DNA from: an uncultured Pelagibacteraceae bacterium
GTDB taxonomy: Bacteria; Pseudomonadota; Alphaproteobacteria; Pelagibacterales; Pelagibacteraceae
NCBI GenBank assembly: GCA_902595115.1
Contig: CACJOS010000005.1
Span: forward strand, 1 to 64,000
DNA length: 64,000 bases
Reading direction: 5' to 3'
Shown here one piece after another: positions 44,424-53,491 of the stretch. The position numbers and the translations under genes are program-made. A model generated the notes under the pieces. That model was not told the origin of the DNA and searched no databases. It saw only the letters and a list, made by a program, of their open reading frames with translations. Numbering within the stretch: position 1 is the first letter of the stretch; each line of letters opens with the position of its first letter.

Positions 44424-45796
44424 TGCAACATAAAAATATTATAGCTGCTTATTCAATAATGATATTATTGATTATTGCAGTTGGAATACTCCAGTCTTGG
44501 ACTATAGCTCTTACAATCTTAAACTATTGTTTAATATCCGCTGTAATGACAATAGGTGCAAATATACAATGGGGTTATGCTGGTCTAATTAATTTTGGAA
44601 TTATGGGCTATACAGCGCTAGGAGGTTTGGCGGCAGTTTTAGTTAATGTACCACCTGTAAAAGAAGCTTGGAAAGCTGGGGGATTGGGTATGGTTGTTTC
44701 TCTAATTCTTATAATATCTGGTGTTTATATAATCCGTACAGTTCTGAGAAAATTCGAAAATTCAAAAAAAAAAAATTATATAGTTGCTGCAATTATTATT
44801 ATAGGTTTTGTAATCATAAGATATATTTCTGGTCCAGCAATTGAAAATATAGAAGCTGTTGACCCAGCCAAAACAGGGTTCCTTGGTGGATTAGGTTTAC
44901 CAATAATTTTCTCATGGATAGTTGGTGGTTTATTTGCTGCAGGTATAGCTTTCATAGTCGGTAAAATTGCACTTGGACTAAGAGCAGACTATTTGGCGAT
45001 AGCTACGTTACTTATAGCAGAAATTATAGTATCAATAATTAAGCATGAAGATTGGTTAGCTAGAGGTGTAAAAAATGTTATTGGTTTAAAAAGACCAGTT
45101 CCTTACGAAGTCGATTTACAAGGTTCGACATGGTTTATAGATCTAGTAGAAAAATTCCATTCAAAAAAATTGGATTTAATTACTTCCTTATCTGAAAGGC
45201 AAGATGTTCTAAATCAATTAGTAATTGATGCATCTTCAGTTTATGTAAAATTGTGCCTAGCAGGTCTATTTTTGACTGTTGTAATAATTTTATTAATTCT
45301 TACTCAAAAAGCGTTGTACTCGCCTTGGGGAAGAAAAATGAGAGCCATAAGAGACAATGAAGTGGCAGCAAATGCAATGGGAAAAAATGTTGTTAAAGAA
45401 CATTTATTAATATTTATTTTGGGTTCTGCAATTGTCGGGATTGCGGGTGCTATGATGGTGACAAATGACGGCTTATTTACACCAGGCAGTTATAGACCAA
45501 TGAGATACACATTTGTAATATGGGTAATGGTAATTGTTGGTGGGACAGGAAATAATTTTGGTGCAATATTAGGTGGATTTGTCGTTTGGTTTCTGTGGGT
45601 TGAAGCTGCACCAATCGCTCTATTTTTTATCAACTTCTTTACATCTCACTTAGAAGAAACTAATGCCTTAAAAGCGCATTTAATTCAAAGTGCTGCATAT
45701 TTTAGATTTTTACTAGTTGGGATTGGATTATTAATAATAATGAGATATCGTCCAAAAGGCATAATACCAGAGAAAATAAATATTAAAAAAATATGA
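44420..45796 (+). CDS. livM: LivM-type ABC transporter permease
   Basis: 458 residues, about ten to eleven membrane spans. Segments WGYAGLINFGIMGYTA, MRAIRDNEVAANAMGKN and VGGTGNNFGAILGG are LivM hallmarks. It is longer than usual because of extra segments at about 105-160 and 205-270. It overlaps livH by four bases and its stop overlaps a 22-codon micro-ORF by four bases. Confidence 0.9.
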   Translation: MMQHKNIIAAYSIMILLIIAVGILQSWTIALTILNYCLISAVMTIGANIQWGYAGLINFGIMGYTALGGLAAVLVNVPPVKEAWKAGGLGMVVSLILIISGVYIIRTVLRKFENSKKKNYIVAAIIIIGFVIIRYISGPAIENIEAVDPAKTGFLGGLGLPIIFSWIVGGLFAAGIAFIVGKIALGLRADYLAIATLLIAEIIVSIIKHEDWLARGVKNVIGLKRPVPYEVDLQGSTWFIDLVEKFHSKKLDLITSLSERQDVLNQLVIDASSVYVKLCLAGLFLTVVIILLILTQKALYSPWGRKMRAIRDNEVAANAMGKNVVKEHLLIFILGSAIVGIAGAMMVTNDGLFTPGSYRPMRYTFVIWVMVIVGGTGNNFGAILGGFVVWFLWVEAAPIALFFINFFTSHLEETNALKAHLIQSAAYFRFLLVGIGLLIIMRYRPKGIIPEKINIKKI

Positions 45797-45861
45797 AGTA
45801 TATTTTATTAGGAATGGCTTTAGCTTTTGCAATGTATTTATCTGATAAATACATATTTTAA
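45793..45861 (+). CDS. 22-residue putative membrane microprotein between livM and the MFS gene
   Basis: The ORF starts in ATGA overlapping the livM stop by four bases and ends in TAATG, sharing one base with the MFS start codon. The product begins MKYILLGMALAFAMYL and ends SDKYIF: a single hydrophobic helix with a charged C-terminus. Stop-start overlaps at both ends mean ribosomes leaving livM could re-initiate here and then at the MFS gene. It could be a real small membrane protein or a coupling peptide. Confidence 0.5.
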   Translation: MKYILLGMALAFAMYLSDKYIF

Positions 45862-47033
45862 TGAATAAAAATCTTATTTTATTAACCCTAAGTCAAATTT
45901 TTAGTTTTACGGCGGCACCAGTAACTGTATTTTTGAGTGGAATAATAGGATCTCAAATTAGCCCTATGAAATCATTAGCGACTTTACCTATGTCAATCTC
46001 TGTTGTTGGAATAGCTATTGGCGCAATTGTAGCTACAAAAACTATGAGCTTAGTAGGAAGAAAACTTGGTTTTATTTATGCATCAATTGGCAATACATTA
46101 TTTTCAATTTTGGCAGCTTATTCAATATTTAATCAGAATTTTTATATTTTTTGTTTTGCTAACTTTTTTATAGGTATTGGAATGGCCTTTACTCATCAAT
46201 ATCGTTTTGCTGCTGCAGAAAGTGTTGAAAAAAAAATGGCTCCAAAAGCGGTTTCGATACTATTGTTTGGAGGTATCATTTCAGCTTTTTTAGGGCCAAG
46301 TTTGGCCAATTATTCAAAAGATTTTGTTAGCGAGAATTTGTACGTAGGATCATATTTATCTTTAGCAGTTTTAACATTCATACCCACAATTCTTTTTTTG
46401 TTTTATGAAAGCAAATCAATTAATAAGGAAAATATTAATTATACTGGAAGAAGTTATTTAGAATTAATTTCTCAACCAAGATTTATTCAAGCGTTAGCAG
46501 CATCAGCATTTGGATATGCAATAATGACTTTTTTAATGACAGCAACACCTATAAGTATGCATGTTATGGAAAAAATGAGTTTAAGTAAAACAGGTATTGT
46601 AATTCAATTTCATGTTGCTTCTATGTTTTTGCCATCGCTTGTAACAGGACATCTAATTAAAAAAATTGGCCATAGTAATGTGATCTACATTGGTATATTT
46701 TTTTACAGTATTACCTTGTTTATAAGTATTTTTGATCAAACTTTTTTTAATTATATGTTTGCCCTTATTTTTTTAGGTATAGGTTGGAATTTTTTATTTA
46801 TATCAGGAACAAGTTTACTTGTGCTTACATACGAAGAGAAAGAAAAATATAAAGCACAGGGCTTAAATGATTTTATTGTTTACTCAGTTCATGCATTAGG
46901 CAGTTTATCAGCAGGAGTGTTTATTGCTTTAATAAGCTGGAAGATAATGAATTTAATTTGTATCCCTTTTATGATTTTAATTATTTTAGCGAGTATAAGA
47001 GCTGATATTTCAAATAAAAACACCCTAGCGTAA
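45861..47033 (+). CDS. Major facilitator superfamily transporter
   Basis: 390 residues, twelve predicted membrane spans in two halves of six, with MSLVGRKLGFIYAS resembling the conserved cytoplasmic loop 2-3 motif of MFS (G-x-x-x-D/G-R-x-G-R). No substrate motif recognised. It starts on the last base of the micro-ORF after livM and ends inside the terminator hairpin, so its final codons and stop form part of the stem-loop. Confidence 0.82.
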   Translation: MNKNLILLTLSQIFSFTAAPVTVFLSGIIGSQISPMKSLATLPMSISVVGIAIGAIVATKTMSLVGRKLGFIYASIGNTLFSILAAYSIFNQNFYIFCFANFFIGIGMAFTHQYRFAAAESVEKKMAPKAVSILLFGGIISAFLGPSLANYSKDFVSENLYVGSYLSLAVLTFIPTILFLFYESKSINKENINYTGRSYLELISQPRFIQALAASAFGYAIMTFLMTATPISMHVMEKMSLSKTGIVIQFHVASMFLPSLVTGHLIKKIGHSNVIYIGIFFYSITLFISIFDQTFFNYMFALIFLGIGWNFLFISGTSLLVLTYEEKEKYKAQGLNDFIVYSVHALGSLSAGVFIALISWKIMNLICIPFMILIILASIRADISNKNTLA

Positions 47034-47051
47034 TAAAACGCTAGGGTGTTT
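47018..47051. terminator. Bidirectional terminator between the MFS gene and livK
   Basis: Arms AAACACCCTAGCG (47018-47030) and CGCTAGGGTGTTT (47039-47051) form a perfect 13-bp stem around the loop TAATAAAA, which contains the MFS stop codon. Read from the livK side the stem is followed by a run of T (complement of AAATAAAAA); read from the plus side only TTT follows. It serves both convergent units. Confidence 0.88.
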
Positions 47052-47061
47052 AAAATAAAAA

Positions 47062-48252
47062 TTATCTTTGTTTTTTAGTTTTAAACTTGCCGCCTTTAAT
47101 TTCTTTCTCTAAGAAAGAACCAAAAGCTTCACCAACATCAGTAAATTCTACTCCTGTTGCTCCTTCATAATTTACAGCTTTTCCTTTAGCTAGCAAATCA
47201 AGAGCCTTTTTAAGTTGGCCTGGGTAAATTTTTGTTCCAGGTGCATTCGCAACAGACATTACATTTTTTTGAATAGTATTTCTGTCTGCTTTACCACCAG
47301 CTTGCATAGCAAGTGTGATTAATGCAGCTGCATCATAAGATTCTCCAGTATATGGTCCTGATGAGTCAATGCCAGCAGACTTAGCTACTTTGGCAAATAC
47401 TCCAGCACCTTTTCCTGTTGATCCAGGTATAGATCCAAATGATTTATTTAAAGCTTTACCAAAAGAGTCTGTAAGAGAGTCTCCAATCATACCATCAGAT
47501 AAAATAAATTTATCAAATGCGCCTGAGTCTAAAGATCCTTGAATAATACCTTTTCCACCTTGATCAAGATATCCAATAACTGCAACAGCGTCTCCACCTG
47601 CAGAAGCTAATGTTGCTACTTCAGATGAATAATCTGCTTTACCATCTTCGTGAGCCGCAACTGTTGTTACTTTAATACCATGAGCTTTTACTGCAGCTGA
47701 ATATACATCTGCAAGTCCTTTTCCATAGTCGTTATTTGTATAAGTTATTGCAACGCTTTTAACTCCTCTATCTTTAGTTATATCCGCAAGAATTTGTCCT
47801 CCTCTTGCATCTGATGGGGCAGTTCTAAAAAAATAACCTCTATCATTAATATCAGTTAGTCCTGGAGATGTAGCTGATGGTGAAATCATAACAACTCCAT
47901 TTGGTACAGCAACTTTTTCTGCAATTGCTCCAGTAACTCCTGAACAATCTGCTCCCATAATTGCAACAGCTCCACCAGAAACTAATCCTTCAGCGGCTGT
48001 AACAGCTGCAGCAGAGTCCACACAAGTCGAGTCTGCTCTTGTTACTGAAATTTTTTTACCACCAAGTAATGAGCCTGAGTCGGAAGCTTCTTTAAATGCA
48101 AGCTCCGCAGATGCTGCCATTGCAGGTGTAAGTGATTCAATTGGACCAGTGAAACCTAAAATAATACCCATTTTAATTCCGTGTCCATCTGCATTAGAAT
48201 TTGTGACCATAGAAGATACAAATAAAAATACAGCAATTATTAATTTTCTCAT
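47062..48252 (-). CDS. livK: LIV/HAAT-family periplasmic substrate-binding protein
   Basis: 396 residues. Signal peptide of about 21 residues (SNADG). The mature protein is a two-lobe periplasmic-binding fold with the GIILGFTGPIESLTP opening and GESYDAAALITLAMQ segment of family 4 (HAAT) binding proteins. It is transcribed towards livM and separately from the permease genes, which usually gives a large excess of binding protein. Substrate may be branched-chain or other neutral amino acids or amides. Confidence 0.88.
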   Translation of the reverse strand: MRKLIIAVFLFVSSMVTNSNADGHGIKMGIILGFTGPIESLTPAMAASAELAFKEASDSGSLLGGKKISVTRADSTCVDSAAAVTAAEGLVSGGAVAIMGADCSGVTGAIAEKVAVPNGVVMISPSATSPGLTDINDRGYFFRTAPSDARGGQILADITKDRGVKSVAITYTNNDYGKGLADVYSAAVKAHGIKVTTVAAHEDGKADYSSEVATLASAGGDAVAVIGYLDQGGKGIIQGSLDSGAFDKFILSDGMIGDSLTDSFGKALNKSFGSIPGSTGKGAGVFAKVAKSAGIDSSGPYTGESYDAAALITLAMQAGGKADRNTIQKNVMSVANAPGTKIYPGQLKKALDLLAKGKAVNYEGATGVEFTDVGEAFGSFLEKEIKGGKFKTKKQR

Positions 48253-48382
48253 TTTTCCTCTAATTTGTTAGTATTTATAAAAAGTTAATTTAAGGACGAT
48301 TAAATTTAATTTTCAACATTAAAATTATTATATATTTTGATGGGAAAATGCTGCTATTTTATCCAAAAAAGAAACTTTAAAC

Positions 48383-50344
48383 ATGAAAAAATTGTGGCGA
48401 GCATCAAAAAATCAAATTTTGAATTCAAATTTGATGCAGTATGAAAAATTCATAAAAGATAAATATAATCTTAATTTCAAAAGTAATTACGATAAAATAT
48501 TTAATTGGAGTATAAAACATAAAGAAAATTTTTGGGACAGTATTTGGGATTTCTGTAAAGTTAAGGGACTTAAAGGAAAAAATAAAATTAAAAATTCAAA
48601 AATTTTTTATAAAAATTTATTTTTAACTGACTACAAATTAAACTTCGCAGAAAACATCTTAGTCAAAAGTGATAATTCAAAAGCTATTACATTCATAAGT
48701 GAAAATGGGTTTAGAGAAGAAAGATCATGGTTTCAGTTAAATCAAAATGTGAGAAAGATAATTTCATATTTTAATAAAATAGGTATTAAAAAAGGTGATA
48801 GAGTATCTGCATACTTACCAAATATAATTCAAACTGTTGAAAGCTTTGTTGCCACTTCTGCAATTGGAGCAATATGGTCATCTTGTTCTCCAGATTTTGG
48901 TTTAAATGGTCTAATTGAAAGGTTTGCTCAAATAAAGCCAAAAATTTTAATTATTGGTGATAGATATTATTATAACGGAAAAGAAATCAATGTTATTGAA
49001 AGACTTCCAGATATATTAAAAAAAATTAAATCAATCAAACACGTTCTTGTAATTAATTACCCAGGTAAAAAATATCTAAATTTTAAAAAATCTAAAGGTA
49101 TAAAATTTAAATTCTGGAAAGAAATCGAAAGATATTCCTCATCTTCAATTAATTTTAAAAAATTTAATTTTAATACTGAACTTGCTATTCTTTACTCAAG
49201 TGGAACGACTGGTAAACCTAAGTGCATATGCCACAGATCAGGTGGTATACTGTTACAGCATTTAAAAGAGCATCAGCTTCATTCAAATATAAAAGAAAAT
49301 GATAATATTTTTTATTTTACAACATGTGGATGGATGATGTGGAACTGGTTAGTAACCTGTCTAAGTTCTAAAGCGTCTATCGTTTTATTCGATGGATTTC
49401 CAATGTTTAAACAAAAAGATTTACTATTAAAAATTGTCAGTAAAGAAAAAATCACACTTTTTGGCGTAAGTGCAAAATATATAGATGCTTTAAAAAAAAG
49501 TAATATTTCAAACAATTTTGATTTAAAAAAACTAAATACAATATGTTCGACTGGATCTCCCTTATCAAAAGAAGGATTTGAATATGTATATAAAAAAATT
49601 AAAAAAAATGTTCATCTTGCATCAATTTCTGGTGGTACAGATTTAGTTTCATGTTTCGTACTTGGAAATATTTATAAATCTGTAATTTCAGGAGAAATAC
49701 AATCAAAAGGCTTAGGAATGGATGTGGATATTTTTAATGAAAGCGGTAAATCAGTAAAGAATATAAAGGGAGAGCTGGTTTGTAAAACTCCATTTCCTTC
49801 AATGCCAACAAAGTTTTGGAATGATAAAAATAATAAAAAATTTCAAAATGCTTACTTTAACAGATATAAAAATATTTGGCATCATGGAGACTATGGAGAG
49901 ATAAAAAATTCAGGTGGGTTTTTAATTTATGGTAGATCAGATGCCACTTTAAATCCTGGCGGTGTAAGACTGGGCACAGCAGAAATATATTCCGAAGTAG
50001 AAAAATTTAAAGAAATAAAAGAGTCGATTGTTGTGGGTCAATCTTGGGATAATGATATCAGAATAATTTTATTTGTTATCCTTAATAACGGGGTGATACT
50101 AAATGATGAATTAATAAAAAAAATTAAACAACAAATTAGAATAAATGCTTCACCAAGACATGTTCCAAATAAAATATTTAAAGTAAAAGATATTCCTAGA
50201 ACCAAAAATGGAAAAATTGTCGAATTAGCGGTGAAAAATATAATAGATGGTAACACAATTAAAAATAAAGAAGCGCTGGCAAATCCTGAAGTTTTAGAGG
50301 AATATACACAAATAAAAGAATTATATGAATTTAAAAAAAATTGA
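48383..50344 (+). CDS. Acetoacetyl-CoA synthetase
   Basis: 653 residues, an ANL-superfamily acyl-CoA synthetase. The N-terminus (LWRASKNQI, then FWDSIWDF) is typical of acetoacetate-CoA ligases. AMP-binding motif YSSGTTGKPKC near 272-282, GWMMWNWL around 315-322, and C-terminal DIPRTKNGKIVE with the catalytic Lys near 617. It would activate acetoacetate with ATP and CoA. A thiolase is encoded at 56787, so acetoacetyl-CoA could be cleaved to acetyl-CoA. Its 3' end overlaps the racemase-family gene by 20 bases. Confidence 0.85.
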   Translation: MKKLWRASKNQILNSNLMQYEKFIKDKYNLNFKSNYDKIFNWSIKHKENFWDSIWDFCKVKGLKGKNKIKNSKIFYKNLFLTDYKLNFAENILVKSDNSKAITFISENGFREERSWFQLNQNVRKIISYFNKIGIKKGDRVSAYLPNIIQTVESFVATSAIGAIWSSCSPDFGLNGLIERFAQIKPKILIIGDRYYYNGKEINVIERLPDILKKIKSIKHVLVINYPGKKYLNFKKSKGIKFKFWKEIERYSSSSINFKKFNFNTELAILYSSGTTGKPKCICHRSGGILLQHLKEHQLHSNIKENDNIFYFTTCGWMMWNWLVTCLSSKASIVLFDGFPMFKQKDLLLKIVSKEKITLFGVSAKYIDALKKSNISNNFDLKKLNTICSTGSPLSKEGFEYVYKKIKKNVHLASISGGTDLVSCFVLGNIYKSVISGEIQSKGLGMDVDIFNESGKSVKNIKGELVCKTPFPSMPTKFWNDKNNKKFQNAYFNRYKNIWHHGDYGEIKNSGGFLIYGRSDATLNPGGVRLGTAEIYSEVEKFKEIKESIVVGQSWDNDIRIILFVILNNGVILNDELIKKIKQQIRINASPRHVPNKIFKVKDIPRTKNGKIVELAVKNIIDGNTIKNKEALANPEVLEEYTQIKELYEFKKN

Positions 50345-51071
50345 TCCGAAATTTTCAAAAAAAACAAACCCTAGGATTGGTTTGATTGCTTTAGCCTCAG
50401 ATTTTATAATTGAAAAAGATTTCGCAGATGTCATCAAAGATAAAGATATAGATTTTTTTGTTAATCGTATAAAGACATATGACCCTTTAACTAAAGAAAA
50501 TTTAATTAAAATGTCAGAAGATCTTACAAATGTCACGAATGATATTTTGCCAAATGAGAAAATTGATTGTGTTGTTTATGGTTGTACATCTGGAACAATT
50601 GCAAGCGGTTATGAAACTATTGAAAAAAAGATAAAAAATGCAAAACCTTCATCAAAAGTTACAACTCCTAGCACTGCAGCTATAGCTGCATTAAAAAAAT
50701 TGAATATTAAAAAAATTTCTATTTTTACTCCTTATCCCCAAAAATTGAATAATCAGGTTGTCTCTTTTTTCAAGGATGAGAAATTTCAAGTAACATCAAA
50801 TTCATATTTAGATATTGATTCCGATAGTGATATTTGGAAAGTAGATCTAGATTTTTTGTATGAAGTTTTAACAAATATGGATCATGGAGATGCTGATGCA
50901 GTATTTATTTCGTGTACCGCTCTTCCAGTTCTTCAAATTATTCAAAAACTCGAGAAAAACCTAAATAAATTTGTTCTTTCTAGCAATCAAGTTTTAATCT
51001 GGGATACGTTAGAAAAGATTGGACAAAATAATTCTATATCTGGATTTGGAAAGTTGTTTAATTCAAATTAA
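50325..51071 (+). CDS. Asp/Glu racemase-family protein (maleate isomerase / EutA-like)
   Basis: 248 residues. The two catalytic cysteines of this superfamily are visible in VYGCTSGTIAS (about Cys-86) and ISCTALP (about Cys-194). Sequence pattern resembles maleate isomerase and EutA of ectoine-utilisation clusters rather than a true amino-acid racemase. It overlaps the 3' end of the acyl-CoA synthetase and is followed after two bases by an ectoine-hydrolase-like M24 gene, an arrangement known in ectoine catabolism operons. Confidence 0.75.
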   Translation: MNLKKIDPKFSKKTNPRIGLIALASDFIIEKDFADVIKDKDIDFFVNRIKTYDPLTKENLIKMSEDLTNVTNDILPNEKIDCVVYGCTSGTIASGYETIEKKIKNAKPSSKVTTPSTAAIAALKKLNIKKISIFTPYPQKLNNQVVSFFKDEKFQVTSNSYLDIDSDSDIWKVDLDFLYEVLTNMDHGDADAVFISCTALPVLQIIQKLEKNLNKFVLSSNQVLIWDTLEKIGQNNSISGFGKLFNSN

Positions 51072-51073
51072 TC

Positions 51074-52240
51074 ATGTCCTTTACAAAAGATGAATATAAA
51101 GAAAGATTAAAAAAAACAAAACAGTCTATGCAACAAAAAGGCATAGAACTACTAATATCCCAAGATACCAATAATATGAATTATCTTACTGGATATGATG
51201 CTTGGTCTTTTTATTATTCTCAATGTGTACTTGTTCATGCTGATCTAGAAGAACCGATTTGTTTTGTTAGGGCCCAGGATGCTGGAGGCGCTTATATTAA
51301 GACGTATTTAAAAAGGGAAAATATTATTGTTTATAAAGAAAAGTATATTCATACATGGCCAACACACCCATACGACGCATTAATTGATTTTATTAAAGAA
51401 AGAAAATGGGAAAAATCAAATATTGGTGTTGAAATGGATAGTCATTACTTTACTGCATTTTGTTACGAAAAGTTAAAACAAGGATTGCCAAATTCAAAGA
51501 TCAAAGACTCTAAAAGATTAGTCAATTGGGTAAGATTAATAAAGTCAGATGCAGAAATAAATCTAATGAAGGGAGCTGCAAAGATTTCCGAAAATGCAAT
51601 GAAAGTTGCAATGGATAGCATAAATCCTGGAGTAAGACAGTGTGATGCAGTAGCAGAAATTCAAAGGGCTTTATTTAGAGGAACTCCAGAAATTGGTGGA
51701 GAATATGCAAGTATTGCTGTTTTACTACCCACAGGCAAAGGCACATCCGCATCACATTTAACGGCTACAGATGAGAAATTTGTAAAAGGAGAGGCGACTG
51801 TTGTTGAATTATCTGGAGTAACCAAAAGGTATCATTGTCCAATGGCACGAACAGTCCATCTTGGAAAACCAGAGCAAAAAAAAATAGATGCAATGAAAGC
51901 TACAAACGAAGCTTTGAATGAAGGAATATCTGTAGCTAAACCTGGAAACACAGCAGATGACGTGGCTCAAAAATTTTGGGGAGTTCTTGATAAATATAAT
52001 ATTAAAAAAGAGTCTAGAACAGGATATTCAATTGGAATTGGATATCCTCCAGATTGGGGTGAACATACTTTAAATATTTACAAAGGAGATAAAACTATTC
52101 TTAAACCAAATGTTTGTTTTCATATGATTGCTGTAATGCAATTTGGTGATTGGGGTGTTGAAGCATCAGAGTCTGTAAGAATTACGGACAAAGGAAGTGA
52201 GTTATTTTGCAATTTCCCCAAAGACTTGCATATAAAATAA
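51074..52240 (+). CDS. M24-fold hydrolase of the ectoine hydrolase (DoeA/EutD) type
   Basis: 388 residues. N-terminal creatinase-like domain (about 1-150, MNYLTGYDAWSFYYSQ) and a C-terminal pita-bread domain (about 160-388). The metal ligands of aminopeptidase P are mostly lost: the usual Asp pair is replaced within VVELSGVTKRYHCPMART, and the GHGxGxxxHE motif becomes GYSIGIGYPPDWGEHT. Such metal-free variants include creatinase and ectoine hydrolase. With the EutA-like neighbour, ectoine or a similar amidine is the best guess for the substrate, but no other ectoine gene is in view. Confidence 0.68.
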   Translation: MSFTKDEYKERLKKTKQSMQQKGIELLISQDTNNMNYLTGYDAWSFYYSQCVLVHADLEEPICFVRAQDAGGAYIKTYLKRENIIVYKEKYIHTWPTHPYDALIDFIKERKWEKSNIGVEMDSHYFTAFCYEKLKQGLPNSKIKDSKRLVNWVRLIKSDAEINLMKGAAKISENAMKVAMDSINPGVRQCDAVAEIQRALFRGTPEIGGEYASIAVLLPTGKGTSASHLTATDEKFVKGEATVVELSGVTKRYHCPMARTVHLGKPEQKKIDAMKATNEALNEGISVAKPGNTADDVAQKFWGVLDKYNIKKESRTGYSIGIGYPPDWGEHTLNIYKGDKTILKPNVCFHMIAVMQFGDWGVEASESVRITDKGSELFCNFPKDLHIK

Positions 52241-52278
52241 CTTGAAAAAACATCACTTAAATGTTTTAAAACACGCTT

Positions 52279-53364
52279 ATGTCTAAGAATTCAGAATTCG
52301 TCAAATTCGATAAAGTCGATAAAAGTTATGATGGCAAAGTTTTAGTTGTTAAAGATCTTAACTTAGATATTTCAGAAGGTGAATTTATAACAATGCTTGG
52401 ACCATCTGGCTCTGGAAAGACAACTTGTCTTATGATGTTGGCTGGTTTTGAAACTCCAACAAATGGAGAAATTTATTTAGATTCAAATCCAATTTCAAAT
52501 ATTCCTCCACACAAAAGAGGAATTGGAATGGTATTTCAAAATTATGCACTGTTTCCACACATGACTGTTTATGAAAATTTAGCTTTCCCTTTAAAAGTAA
52601 GAAAAGTTTCAAAAGATGAAATTGATAAAAAAGTTGATAAAGCACTGTCTATGGTTTCTCTAACTGGTTTTGAAAACAGAATGCCAGGGCAATTATCAGG
52701 TGGACAACAACAAAGGGTCGCTGTAGCTCGTGCGTTAGTTTTTGATCCGGCTGTTGTTTTAATGGATGAACCATTAGGCGCTCTAGATAAAAATTTGAGA
52801 GAGAGCATGCAGTATGAGATTAAACATATTCATGAAAGTATTGGAGTTACAGTAGTTTATGTTACACATGACCAAGGTGAAGCATTAACTATGTCAAACA
52901 GAATTGCTGTATTTAATGATGGCAAAGTTCAACAACTTTCATCACCTGACAAATTATATGAAGAACCAGTGAATTCTTTTGTAGCAGAATTTATTGGGGA
53001 AAATAATACTTTCCAGGGCGAAGTATCAGATATTTCTGATGGAAAATGCAAAGTTAAATTAAAAGAAGGTGAAATAGTAGCTAATCCAATAAATGTTAAA
53101 TCAAAAGGTGATAAAACTACTGTTTCTATAAGACCTGAAAGAGCTCTTATTAACCCACCTCAAAAAATGGATAATAATTATAAGGGAAAAATTGAGGAAG
53201 TGATTTATCATGGTGATCATACCCGTGTAAGACTTAACGTTCTTGGAAATCCTGAATTTATTTTAAAAGTTCCAAATAGTTCACAAAATATCGATATTAA
53301 ACTTGGGAATACAATTAATATTAGTTGGAACTCAACCGATGCAAGAGCTTTAGACCCAAAATAA
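52279..53364 (+). CDS. potA: PotA-type ABC transporter ATPase
   Basis: 361 residues. Walker A GPSGSGKTT near 41-49, signature LSGGQQQR near 138-145, Walker B VVLMDEPLGALD near 157-168, and a C-terminal TOBE regulatory domain (about 280-361). Typical of the spermidine/putrescine/iron importer ATPases. First of the gene set ATPase, binding protein, two permeases. It is preceded by a 38-base gap after the M24 gene, which may put it in the same unit. Confidence 0.9.
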   Translation: MSKNSEFVKFDKVDKSYDGKVLVVKDLNLDISEGEFITMLGPSGSGKTTCLMMLAGFETPTNGEIYLDSNPISNIPPHKRGIGMVFQNYALFPHMTVYENLAFPLKVRKVSKDEIDKKVDKALSMVSLTGFENRMPGQLSGGQQQRVAVARALVFDPAVVLMDEPLGALDKNLRESMQYEIKHIHESIGVTVVYVTHDQGEALTMSNRIAVFNDGKVQQLSSPDKLYEEPVNSFVAEFIGENNTFQGEVSDISDGKCKVKLKEGEIVANPINVKSKGDKTTVSIRPERALINPPQKMDNNYKGKIEEVIYHGDHTRVRLNVLGNPEFILKVPNSSQNIDIKLGNTINISWNSTDARALDPK

Positions 53365-53491
53365 ACCAATTTAGAATTATTCTTAATATAATCAGCCCTA
53401 ATCCACTTAATTTTTAGCAAATACTTGGTTGACTCCGTTTTTTTTACTTGTTGTAATTATGTTTTTAAAAAAACGTTTAAACGGAGGATAA

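Noticed and set aside
41925-45796. Urea or short-chain amide transporter instead of LIV
   Set aside because: Gene order livG-F-H-M and the binding protein cannot exclude it, but no urease or amidase genes accompany it, so only the broad HAAT family was called.
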